Shown here piece by piece: positions 50,717-60,243 of a stretch of 64,000 nucleotides of DNA. The notes below the pieces were generated by a model that saw only the letters and a program-made list of their open reading frames with translations, searched no databases and had not been told where the DNA came from. The DNA comes from Geodermatophilus sabuli (lineage in GTDB: Bacteria; Actinomycetota; Actinomycetes; Mycobacteriales; Geodermatophilaceae): contig NZ_OBDO01000015.1 in assembly GCF_900215145.1 (NCBI RefSeq), positions 1 to 64,000 of the forward strand. The letters run 5' to 3'. The number at the start of each line of letters is the position of its first letter. Within the stretch, counting starts at the first letter, position 1. A program made the translations under genes and the position numbers.

Positions 50717-52066
50717 ATGACCAAGCAGATCCACCTGGCGGCGCACTTCCCCGGGGTCAACAACACCACCGTGTGGAGCGACCCGGCCGCCGGCAGCCAC
50801 ATCGAGTTCTCCTCCTTCGCCCGGTTCGCGCAGGCGGCCGAGCGCGGGAAGTTCGACTTCCTGTTCCTCGCCGAGGGGCTGCGGCTGCGCGAGCAGAACG
50901 GCGAGATCTACGACCTCGACGTCGTCGGCCGGCCCGACACGTTCACCGTGCTGGCCGCGCTCGCCGCCGTCACCGACCGCCTCGGCCTGACCGGCACGAT
51001 CAACTCGACGTTCAACGAGCCCTACGAGGTGGCCCGCCAGTTCGCCACGCTCGACCACCTCTCCGGTGGGCGGGCGGCCTGGAACGTCGTCACCTCCTGG
51101 GACGCGTTCACCGGCGAGAACTTCCGGCGCGGCGGGTTCCTGGCGCAGGACCAGCGCTACGAGCGGGCCCGGACGTTCCTGGAGACCGTGCTGGAGCTGA
51201 CCGGCTCGTGGCGGGGCGACGAGATCGTCGCGGACAAGGACAGCGGGGTGTTCCTGCGTGACCCGCAGGCCGGCAGTTTCCGGCACCGCGACGCGCACTT
51301 CGACATCGCGGGGCGGTTCGACGTGCCCCGCAGCCCGCAGGGGCACCCGGTGGTCTTCCAGGCCGGGGACTCCGAGGAGGGCCGGGAGTTCGCCGCGGCC
51401 AGCGCGGACGCGATCTTCAGCCGGCACAGCACCAAGGACGCCGGGCAGGCGTTCTACGCCGACGTCAAGGGCCGGCTGGCGAGGTACGGCCGCTCCCGCG
51501 ACTCGCTGCTCGTCCTCCCCGCGGCGACGTTCGTCATCGGCGACACCGACGCCCAGGCCGCGGAGCTGGCGCACGAGGTGCGGCGCCAGCAGGTCTCCGG
51601 GCAGACGGCCCTGCGGTTCCTCGAGCAGGTGTGGAACCGCGACCTGTCCGGCTACGACCCCGACGGGCCGCTGCCCGAGGTCGACCCGGTGGTGGGGGAG
51701 GGGCACGTCGCGCAGGGCCGGGCGCAGGTGCGCATGTACCGGGACCCGGTGGCCACCGCACGGCAGTGGCGCGAGCTCGCCGCGGAGAAGGGCTACTCGA
51801 TCCGGGAGCTGATGATCGAGGTGCAGAGCCGGCAGACGTTCGTCGGCAGCCCGGGCACGGTCGCGGCGTCGATCGACGACCTGGTGCAGTCCGACGCCAG
51901 TGACGGCTTCATCCTCGTCCCGCACATCACGCCGGGCGGGCTGGACCCGTTCGTCGACACCGTCGTCCCGCTGCTGCAGGAGCGCGGTGTGTTCCGCGCC
52001 GACTACGAGGGCACCACCCTCCGCGACCACCTCGGGCTGCCGCCGGTGGGCGTGCCCGACGCCTGA
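50717..52066 (+). CDS. LLM monooxygenase, NtaA/DmoA/SoxA group
   Basis: A 449-residue flavin-dependent monooxygenase. KQIHLAAHFPGVNNTTVWSDP, KFDFLFLAEGLRLRE, SGGRAAWNVVTSWD and QRYERARTFLETVLELTGSW place it with nitrilotriacetate, dimethylsulfide and dibenzothiophene-type monooxygenases. ATG after GAAGGAGA. It is the last gene of the plus-strand run begun by the sulfotransferase; two strong hairpins follow. Confidence 0.87.
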   Translation: MTKQIHLAAHFPGVNNTTVWSDPAAGSHIEFSSFARFAQAAERGKFDFLFLAEGLRLREQNGEIYDLDVVGRPDTFTVLAALAAVTDRLGLTGTINSTFNEPYEVARQFATLDHLSGGRAAWNVVTSWDAFTGENFRRGGFLAQDQRYERARTFLETVLELTGSWRGDEIVADKDSGVFLRDPQAGSFRHRDAHFDIAGRFDVPRSPQGHPVVFQAGDSEEGREFAAASADAIFSRHSTKDAGQAFYADVKGRLARYGRSRDSLLVLPAATFVIGDTDAQAAELAHEVRRQQVSGQTALRFLEQVWNRDLSGYDPDGPLPEVDPVVGEGHVAQGRAQVRMYRDPVATARQWRELAAEKGYSIRELMIEVQSRQTFVGSPGTVAASIDDLVQSDASDGFILVPHITPGGLDPFVDTVVPLLQERGVFRADYEGTTLRDHLGLPPVGVPDA

Positions 52067-52079
52067 CCCGTTGCCGATC

Positions 52080-52125
52080 TTCCTCGTGCTCTGCCGGTGC
52101 TGCAGGACCCGCAGAGCACGAGGAA
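52080..52125 (+). terminator. Hairpin after the NtaA-like gene
   Basis: TTCCTCGTGCTCTGC pairs perfectly with GCAGAGCACGAGGAA (15 pairs) around a 16-base loop, 13 bases after the stop codon. Confidence 0.75.
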
Positions 52126-52170
52126 CACCCGCAGTGCGCCGGTCCGGTCTCGGCGCCACCGCCACCGACG

Positions 52171-52208
52171 GACGAGGGCCCCTCCCGGGATCGGGAGGGG
52201 CCCTCGTC
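52171..52208. terminator. Second hairpin between convergent transcripts
   Basis: GACGAGGGCCCCTCCCG pairs perfectly with CGGGAGGGGCCCTCGTC (17 pairs) around the loop GGAT. It lies 20 bases before the end of the convergent binding-protein gene and probably stops that transcript; with the hairpin at 52080 it isolates the two operons. Confidence 0.8.
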
Positions 52209-52228
52209 GTGTCAGGCGTCGGCCGGCG

Positions 52229-53251
52229 TCAGGACGCCACCTCCGGGTTGACCTCCGGCGCGTCGACGGCCTCGTCGCCCAGGCCCCACCGCTGCAGGGT
52301 CCGCTCGTAGGTGCCGTCGTCGAACACGTGCTGCAGGGCGGCCTGGACGGCGTCGACCAGGCCGGTGCCCTTGAGCGTGGTCGCGGCGACGTAGGTGGTG
52401 TTGGGCCACCCGGCGTTGACCGTGCCGACGATGTCCACCTCGCCGACCGAGGCCTGGTACACGGCGTTGGGGTTGGGGCCCAGGTAGGTGTCGATGCGGC
52501 CGGACTGCAGCGCCAGCATGGTGTCGGCGACGTTGGCGTAGTACTCCAACGTGGCCGGCTCGAGGCCGGCGGCCTCGTTCTGGGCGTTCCAGTCCAGCAG
52601 GATCCGCTCCTGGTTGGTGCCGGACCCCACCGCGACGGTGAGGCCGGCGACGTCCTCCGGCCCCTCGATCGACAGGTCGCTGCCGGTCGCGGCGGTGAAG
52701 GCCATGACCCCCTCGCGGTAGGTCGCGAAGTCGAACAGCTCCAGCCGGGCGGCGTTGACGCCGACGTTGCTGAACACCGCCTCGAGGTCGCCGCTCTGCA
52801 GCGCCAGCGGCCACTGCTCCCAGGCGACGTTGACCACCTCGAGCTCCAGGCCCACGGAGTCGGCGACCAGGGAGGCGATGTCCACCTCGCTGCCGACGAC
52901 GGTGGCGTTGTCGTCGGCCAGGAAGCCCAGCGGCGGCTCGCCGGAGCCGACGACGCCGACCCGCAGCACCCCGTCCTCGGCGATCGTCGCCGGGACCAGG
53001 CCCGCGGCGTCGGGGTCCTCGTCGGTGCGGACCCGGTCGGCCTGCTCGGAGCTGGTGTCGACCACCAGCGGTGTCGCGGTCTCGCCGGCCGCGGCGGCCT
53101 CGGCCGCGACGTCGGCGCGCTGGCCGGACTCGATCTCGGCGGAGCTGGTGCAGGCGGACAGGAACACCACCGTGGACAGCACCAGGGCGGTGCGGAGGGG
53201 GAGGGCGGCCGCCGGACGGGCGGCGCGGGAACGGGATCGGGTGCGGGTCAT
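52229..53251 (-). CDS. Amino-acid ABC substrate-binding lipoprotein
   Basis: A 340-residue lipoprotein with lipobox FLSAC (Cys34). The mature part is a family 3 (polar amino acid) binding protein: EDGVLRVGVVGSGEPPLGF, GSEVDIASLVADSVGLELEVV, FSNVGVNAARLELFDFATY and VAVGSGTNQERIL. It lies at the end of the minus operon that starts after a SAM-IV riboswitch and a leader peptide, so a sulfur amino acid such as cystine or methionine is the expected ligand. It is a tandem paralogue of the next (frameshifted) gene. Confidence 0.88.
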   Translation of the reverse strand: MTRTRSRSRAARPAAALPLRTALVLSTVVFLSACTSSAEIESGQRADVAAEAAAAGETATPLVVDTSSEQADRVRTDEDPDAAGLVPATIAEDGVLRVGVVGSGEPPLGFLADDNATVVGSEVDIASLVADSVGLELEVVNVAWEQWPLALQSGDLEAVFSNVGVNAARLELFDFATYREGVMAFTAATGSDLSIEGPEDVAGLTVAVGSGTNQERILLDWNAQNEAAGLEPATLEYYANVADTMLALQSGRIDTYLGPNPNAVYQASVGEVDIVGTVNAGWPNTTYVAATTLKGTGLVDAVQAALQHVFDDGTYERTLQRWGLGDEAVDAPEVNPEVAS

Positions 53252-53277
53252 CGGTCTACTCCTCGGGAGTGCGGGGT

Positions 53278-54245
53278 TCAGGCGCCCAGGCCGGGCGGGT
53301 TGGTCTCGGCGCGGTCGATCGCCTCGGCCTGCAGGCCCCAGCGTTCGAGCACCTGCTGGTAGGTGCCGTCCTCGATGGCGGAGTTGATGGCCGCGGTGAA
53401 CGCCTCGGCCAGGCCGTTGCCCTTGGCGGTGGCGACGGCGATCTCGGCCGTGTCCGGCCACCCGCCGTTGACGGTGCCGGCGATCGCGAAGTCCTCCGGT
53501 GCCACGGCGGCGCTGTAGGCGGCGGTGGCGTTGGGCCGAAGTAGGTGTCGATGCGGCCGGACTGCAGCGCCAGGACGGCGTCGTTGTAGGCCTCGTAGTA
53601 GTCGATCCGGACCGGTTCCAGGCCGTTGGCGCGGTTCTCCTCGTCCCAGGCCAGCAGGACCTGCTCCTGGTTGGTCCCCGAGCCCACGGCCACGGTGCGG
53701 CCGGCGATGTCGGCGGCCCCGTCGATCCGCAGGTCGCTGTCAGCGGCGACCAGCCAGCCCAGCTGGTCGACCCGGTAGGAGGAGAAGTCGAACAGTTGCT
53801 TGCGCTCCTCGGTCACCGTGACGTTGGAGATGGTGGCGTCGACCTCGCCGGACTGCGTGGCCAGTGGCCAGTTGGACCAGTCGTTGACGACCAGTTCCAG
53901 CTCGAGGTCCAGGGCGTCGGCGACCAGCGTGGCGATGTCGGTCTCGCTGCCGATCACGGTCTCGTTGTCGTCGGCGTAGAAGCCCAGCGGCACCGCGCCC
54001 TGGGTGATGGACACCCGCAGCACGCCGTCGGGGAAGGCGCCGTCGGGCAGCAGGTCGATGGCCTTCCGGCTCGGCGTCGTGTGGATGCGGTCCTGGTCGG
54101 GGCCGGTGTCCACGGCCAGCGCGGTGCCCTGCTCGCTGCGGGCCTGCTCCTCGATCTCGGCGGTGCTGCTGCACGCCCCCAGCGCCAGCACGGAGACGGC
54201 GGCCAGGACGGGGACGAGGCGGGCTCGTCGGGTACGGGCGGTCAC
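53278..54245 (-). pseudogene. Paralogous ABC substrate-binding lipoprotein with a frameshift
   Basis: From GTG 54245 the frame gives a lipoprotein (lipobox ALGAC, Cys25) closely resembling 52229-53251 up to GRIDTYFGP. It then shifts frame: the rest of the domain (APEDFAIAGTVNGGWPDTA onward) continues in another frame to a stop at 53278. One C is missing in the run at 53533-53535; the paralogue has GPNPNAV here. The overall length is one base short of a multiple of three. It could be a sequencing error, or a recently inactivated copy kept because the twin works. Confidence 0.8.
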
Positions 54246-54338
54246 GGGGTTCTCTCTCTTCCGGGGGCACGCGGGCGCGTGCCATCGACGGGCGGCACGG
54301 GAGTGCGCCGTCCGGGGGTTCGCGGGGGGAGCGGTCCT

Positions 54339-55126
<788 letters not shown>

Positions 55127-55130
<4 letters not shown>

Positions 55131-56116
55131 CGGGTCCCCTCCCGGTCAGCGTTGCGGACGGTGCTGACCCGGGCCAGGCCGGCGGTCAGGTTGGCGCGCA
55201 GCCGCTGCAGCGGTGTCGGCGGCAGCGTGCGGACGGCGCCGCGGGCGTAGTACCGCTCGACGTGGTACTGGATGACGGTGACCACGGTGGTCAGGACGAC
55301 GTACCAGACCGCGGCCACGACGAGCATCGGGAGCACCCGCTGGGTGCGCCCGTAGATCACGCTGACGGTGTAGAAGAGCTCGCCGAGGGCCAGGACGTAG
55401 ACGATCGAGGTGCCCTTGAACAGGCCGATGATCTCGTTGACCGCCGTCGGCACGATCGCGCGCATGGCCTGCGGCAGCACGATGCGGGTGCTCTGCCGGC
55501 GCCGCGGGATGCCGAGGGAGGCGGCCGCCTCCAGCTGGCCCTGGTCGACCGAGAGGATCCCGGCGCGCACGATCTCGGCGGAGTAGGCCGCCTGGTGCAG
55601 GCCCAGGCCCAGCACCGCCGCGCCGAACTTGTCGATCAGCGACAGCGTGTCGACGCTGGCGAAGGACGGACCGAACGGGAGCCCGAAGTCCAGCGACTGG
55701 TACAGGTAGGCGAGGTTGTACCAGAGCAGCAGCTGCAGGATCAGCGGCACCGAGCGGAACACCCAGGTGTAGCCCCAGCTGACCGCCTGCAGCAGCGGCG
55801 AGCGGGACAGCCGCATGAGCGCCAGCACCGTGCCGAGCGCGAAACCGAGCACCGCGGTGATCAGGGTGAGCTGGATCGTCGTCCACACGCCGCGGACGAT
55901 CGACTCCTCGGTGAGGTAGGCCGCGACGACGTCCCACTCCCACCGCGGGTTCGTGACCAGTGAGTTGACCACCATCGCCAGCAGGACGGCGACGACGGCG
56001 GTGGCCACCCAGCGGCCGGGGTTGCGGGCGGGCACCACCCGCAGCTGGTCGTAGGGCGTCCCGGTCGGCGGGGGAGCGGCGGTCCCCGCGGTCGGGCGGG
56101 GGACGACGGTGGTCAT
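55127..56116 (-). CDS. Amino-acid ABC transporter permease
   Basis: A 329-residue permease of the HisM/GlnP type with a long N-terminus and about five hydrophobic segments. The EAA-type loop reads QLEAAASLGIPRRRQSTRIVLPQAMRAIVPTAVNE; WVFRSVPLILQLLLWYN is also typical. It works with the adjoining ATPase and the lipoproteins, probably as a homodimer because only one permease gene is present. ATG overlaps the acetyltransferase stop (ATGA). Confidence 0.92.
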
Positions 56117-56645
56117 CGGGGGTCTCCCAGGGGCTTCTCGAAGGCGTAGCCGAGCTGTCCCGGGGGCAGGGTGCGCAGCGTCGCCAGGTCGGTGGGGCGG
56201 GGGACGGCGGGGTCGAACAGGGGCGTCCAGCCGGCGGCCAGGTAGAGCGCCTTGGCCTCGGGCTGGCGTGGACCGGTGGTCAGGTACATCCGCGTGTAGC
56301 CACCGGCCGCGGCGCGCGTCTCCAGCTCGGCGAGCACGCGGCGGGCCAGGCCACGGCGGCGGTGCGCCGCGGAGGTCCACATCCGCTTCACCTCGGCGGT
56401 GCCCGGATCGGCGTGCCGGCGGTAGGCGCCGCCGGCGACGGGTGCGCCGTCCTCCAGCAGCAGGATCAGCTCGCCGTCGGGGGCAGGAACTCCTCGGCCG
56501 GGAAGCGCGCCATCTCCTCGGCGGCCCCGCCGAACAGGTCGCCGTAGCGGGTGTCGTACTCGACGGTGAGCTCGGCGAACAGCGGCGCGGCCAGCGTGTC
56601 GTGCGGGTGGACGGGCACCACCTCCAGGCCGGGTGAGGTCGTCAC
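56113..56645 (-). pseudogene. GNAT acetyltransferase with a frameshift
   Basis: From GTG 56645 the frame encodes LEVVPVHPHDTLAAPLFAEL and AAEEMARFPAEEFLPP, then meets a stop. The rest of a GNAT domain (ELILLLEDGAPVAGGAYRR, then KRMWTSAAHRRRGLARRVLAELE with the acetyl-CoA loop) continues in the next frame to 56113. One C is missing in the five-C run at 56479-56483; the total is one base short of a multiple of three. Such acetyltransferases often accompany amino-acid importers in sulfur operons. An assembly error is as likely as real inactivation. Confidence 0.8.
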
Positions 56646-56701
56646 CGGGCCACCAGCACGGTGGCGGTGCCGCCGGTGCAGCGGCGGGCGGTGCGGGACA
56701 T
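56642..56701 (-). CDS. Tiny reading frame coupled to the acetyltransferase
   Basis: ATG 56701 with GGAG seven bases upstream encodes 19 residues (MSRTARRCTGGTATVLVAR) and its TGA overlaps the acetyltransferase GTG (GTGA). It may only serve translational coupling. Apart from this, 56702-56824 shows nothing I can assign. Confidence 0.3.
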   Translation of the reverse strand: MSRTARRCTGGTATVLVAR

Positions 56702-56824
56702 GCGGGTGCTCCAGAGGACGCAGGGGGTGGGGAGGGGCGCGGGCACGCCGACGGCACCGCGGATCGCGGTGGGCAGGCGCGAGCAGGGCCGCGCGGACCG
56801 GCGGGACCGGTCAGGGGGAATGCG

Positions 56825-56926
56825 TCAGCGACAGAGCGCGCTGTCGGTACGCAGGAGGTCGACCGTCGGCCGACCGACCAGGTCGGCCGAGAGGTCGCGG
56901 ACGCTCGGCGTGCTCGCGGTGCTCAC
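56825..56926 (-). CDS. Sulfur-type leader peptide of the amino-acid importer operon
   Basis: GTG 56926 to TGA 56825 encodes 33 residues ending GRPTVDLLRTDSALC-R, matching the VDLLRxxSALC ending of actinobacterial sulfur leaders. GAGGAG lies at a good distance upstream and immediately follows the SAM-IV riboswitch. It is the first reading frame of the transcript, so both the aptamer and the leader sit in front of the importer genes. Confidence 0.75.
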   Translation of the reverse strand: MSTASTPSVRDLSADLVGRPTVDLLRTDSALCR

Positions 56927-56992
56927 GGGGGCGTGCTCCTCGTTCAGAGCCCGGGAGGGCTGCGGACTTGCCGACGCGGGGTGCGTCGGCCT

Positions 56993-57070
56993 GGTCGTCA
57001 CCCGGGGCACCCCGTCGCAGCGGAGGGTTGCCGGCCAGCGAGCCGGGGCTTGGTGCTGGCACTCAGGACC
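56993..57070 (-). promoter_or_regulatory. SAM-IV-type riboswitch of the amino-acid importer operon
   Basis: On the minus strand GGTC (57070-57067) pairs with GACC near 56993, enclosing AAGCCCCGGCTCGCTGGCCGG, GCAACCC and GGGGTGCCCCGGGTGA, nearly the same as the aptamer at 44675. A CCGACGC/GCGTCGG hairpin (56971-56989) and a CTGAACGAGGAG segment follow up to the leader peptide start. Confidence 0.85.
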
Positions 57071-57078
57071 TGGCCGGG

Positions 57079-57127
57079 ACGATAGGCACGCAGTGTCATA
57101 TCCGTCAATCCCGATCGGTTTGGTAGA
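57079..57127. promoter_or_regulatory. Shared divergent promoter element, copy 2
   Basis: Minus strand: TCTACCA, then AACCGATCGGGA, then TTGACGG. TTGACG (57108-57103) with an 18-base spacer to TATCGT (57084-57079) would start transcription right at the riboswitch. In the other direction TGGTAGACAT (57121-57130) could be the -10 for the plus-strand leader peptide. About 20 of 26 positions match the element at 44619. Confidence 0.7.
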
Positions 57128-57172
57128 CATTGCAGCGGCGGTTCGCACGACGACGAGGGCGGGGGAGGGGAC

Positions 57173-57250
57173 GTGACCCGATCGGAGCTGGCGCAGCGAC
57201 GGCACGTCGACCTGCTCCGCACCTGCAGCGCCCTGTGTCCGGGGGCCTGA
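57173..57250 (+). CDS. Sulfur-type leader peptide upstream of the FAD/NAD(P)-binding protein
   Basis: GTG 57173, preceded by GGGGGAGGGG, to TGA 57250 encodes 25 residues: VTRSELAQ then RRHVDLLRTCSALC then PGA. This is the clearest member of the leader family here, with two Cys codons near the end that could sense cysteine availability. It lies 38 bases before the flavoprotein gene. Confidence 0.8.
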   Translation: MTRSELAQRRHVDLLRTCSALCPGA

Positions 57251-57288
57251 CCCGGCCCGTCCGACCCCCCGTACTGGAGCGCACCCGC

Positions 57289-59226
57289 ATGTCCCGCCCC
57301 GATCTCCGCCGCACCCGCACGCTCGTCGTCGTCGGCGCCGGTCCCACCGCGATCGGCGTCCTCGAGCGCCTGGTCGCCTCGGCCCCCGAGCTCGCCGACG
57401 GCCGGCGGCTGCACGTCCACCTCGTCGACCCGTACCCACCGGGCGGCGGCCGCGTCTGGCGCGCCGCCCAGCCGGACCTGCTGTGGGCCAACTCGCTCGT
57501 CGGCGACGTCACCGTGCTGCCCGACCCCTCCGTCGTGGTCGACGGCCCGGTGGGGGAGGGCACCACGCTGTGGCAGTGGGTGTGCGACGTCGCCCGCTCC
57601 CGTCCGGACGGGGACCCGATCGGGCGGGAGGCGCGGCGGCTCGGCCCGGCGTCCTTCCCGTCCCGGCCGCTGGTCAACGCCTACCTGGGCTGGGTGCTCG
57701 ACACGGTGGTGGCCGCGGCCGCGCCGCAGGTCGACGTCTCCCTGCACGCCACCCGGGTGCTCGACGTCGCCGACGGCCCGGCCGGGACCCGGGTCCGGCT
57801 GGCCGACGGGACGGAGCTGGCCGCCGACGCCGTCGTGCTGGCCCAGGGGCACCTGGACGCGCGGCCGACGGCGGCCGAGCGGGCCACCGCGGAGGTCGCG
57901 GCCCGCTCCGGCCTCACCTACGTGCCCACCGGCTACACCGCCGACCTGGACCTCTCCGCGCTCGCGCCGGGGCAGGACGTCCTCGTGCGCGGGGCGGGCC
58001 TGGCGTTCGTCGACCTCGCGGTGCTGCTGACCAGCGGCCGCGGCGGGCGGTTCGCCCGCGACGACGACGGCCGGCTGCGCTACCGGCCCTCCGGCCGCGA
58101 GCCGGTGCTGCACGTGGGCTCGCGCCGCGGCGTTCCGTACCGGTCGAAGCTCGGCTACCCGTGGGGCGGCCCGCCGGTGCCGCTGCGCTTCTTCACCCTC
58201 GCCGCCATCGACGAGGACTTCGGCGCGTCGCGGCGGCTGGACCTGCGGTCCGACCTCGCGCCGCTGATCGAGCGGGAGCTGGCCTGGGCGCACTACACCG
58301 AGCTGTTCCGGGCGTTCCCCGAGCGCACCGCCGTGCCGTGGCCGGAGTTCGCCGAGGCCTACGCCGCGGCGACGACCTCCCGTGCCGAGCGGGCCCTGGT
58401 CGCCCGGGCGGTGCCCGACCCGGTCGACCGGTTCGACCTCGCCGCGCTGGACCGCCCGCTGGCCGGCCGGTGGTTCGCCGACCCGGAGGCGCTGCAGGAC
58501 GCGGTGCGCCGGCACGTCCGGGCCGACCTCGAGCGGTCCGCCGACCCGCGGTTCAGCACCGACGCCGCCGTCTTCACCGCGCTGCTGCAGTGCCACGGCA
58601 CGATCGCCGCGCTGGCCACGGCACGGCGGCTCACGGCCCGCGCCGAGTCCGAGGAACTGGCCGGCTGGTGGATGAACCTGTTCAGCTACCTCGCCAGCGG
58701 GCCGCCGGGCCCGCGCCTGGAGGAGCTGCTCGCGCTGTCGGAGGCCGGGGTGCTCCGGTTCCTCGGCGCCGACGTCGAGGTGGTCCTGGACGCGGACGCC
58801 GGGGTCTTCCGCGCCCGCTCGGCCAGCTGCCCCGGGGTGACCGAGGCCCGTGCCCTGGTCGAGGCCCGGGTGCCGACGCCGGACGTCACCGCCACCCCGG
58901 ACCCCGTGGTCACCGGCCTGCTCTCCCGCGGCGAGGGGCGCGAGCGGGTGCTGGCCGACCGCGGCGTCGCCGGTGGGGTCCGCGGCACCGGGCGGCTGGA
59001 CGTCGACGCCGGCCTCCGGCTCCGCACCGCGTCCGGGGCGTCGCACCCGACGATCCGCGCGGTCGGCTACTGGACGGCCGGCGCGCAGGTGGCCGCCTTC
59101 GCCCGGCCGCACACCAACGCGCCGTTCTTCCGCCAGAACGACGCCCTGGCCCGCGACCTGTGGCGGGACCTGACCGGCGCGGCCACGGGACCCGCCGTCA
59201 CCGTGCTCGCCGCCGGGGCGGCCTGA
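57289..59226 (+). CDS. FAD/NAD(P)-binding protein (NAD_binding_9 family)
   Basis: A 645-residue flavoprotein. LVVVGAGPTAIGVLERL near residues 12-28 is the FAD motif, then HLVDPYPPGGGRVWRAAQPDLLWANS, typical of PF13454 proteins. VVLAQGHLDA, LVRGAGLAFVDLAVLLT and AVGYWTAGAQ lie at the second nucleotide site and C-terminus. Such enzymes hydroxylate or oxidise amino groups or sulfur compounds; this one has a sulfur leader peptide upstream, so a sulfur-source role is likely. Reaction unknown. Confidence 0.82.
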   Translation: MSRPDLRRTRTLVVVGAGPTAIGVLERLVASAPELADGRRLHVHLVDPYPPGGGRVWRAAQPDLLWANSLVGDVTVLPDPSVVVDGPVGEGTTLWQWVCDVARSRPDGDPIGREARRLGPASFPSRPLVNAYLGWVLDTVVAAAAPQVDVSLHATRVLDVADGPAGTRVRLADGTELAADAVVLAQGHLDARPTAAERATAEVAARSGLTYVPTGYTADLDLSALAPGQDVLVRGAGLAFVDLAVLLTSGRGGRFARDDDGRLRYRPSGREPVLHVGSRRGVPYRSKLGYPWGGPPVPLRFFTLAAIDEDFGASRRLDLRSDLAPLIERELAWAHYTELFRAFPERTAVPWPEFAEAYAAATTSRAERALVARAVPDPVDRFDLAALDRPLAGRWFADPEALQDAVRRHVRADLERSADPRFSTDAAVFTALLQCHGTIAALATARRLTARAESEELAGWWMNLFSYLASGPPGPRLEELLALSEAGVLRFLGADVEVVLDADAGVFRARSASCPGVTEARALVEARVPTPDVTATPDPVVTGLLSRGEGRERVLADRGVAGGVRGTGRLDVDAGLRLRTASGASHPTIRAVGYWTAGAQVAAFARPHTNAPFFRQNDALARDLWRDLTGAATGPAVTVLAAGAA

Positions 59227-59371
59227 CCCGGAGCCGGCGCCGCGCCTGGTGACCGGCGCCCGCACGCGGTCGGGTGGTCTCCCGCCCGGCGGGAACAGGG
59301 CTGCCGCCCGTCGGGTTCGGCGCGTGCAATGGCGCGCCCGCGCCATCCCCGCCCTCATCGGAGGACCCCGC

Positions 59372-60226
<855 letters not shown>

Positions 60227-60243
60227 GCCGCCCCCGGGGCGCC

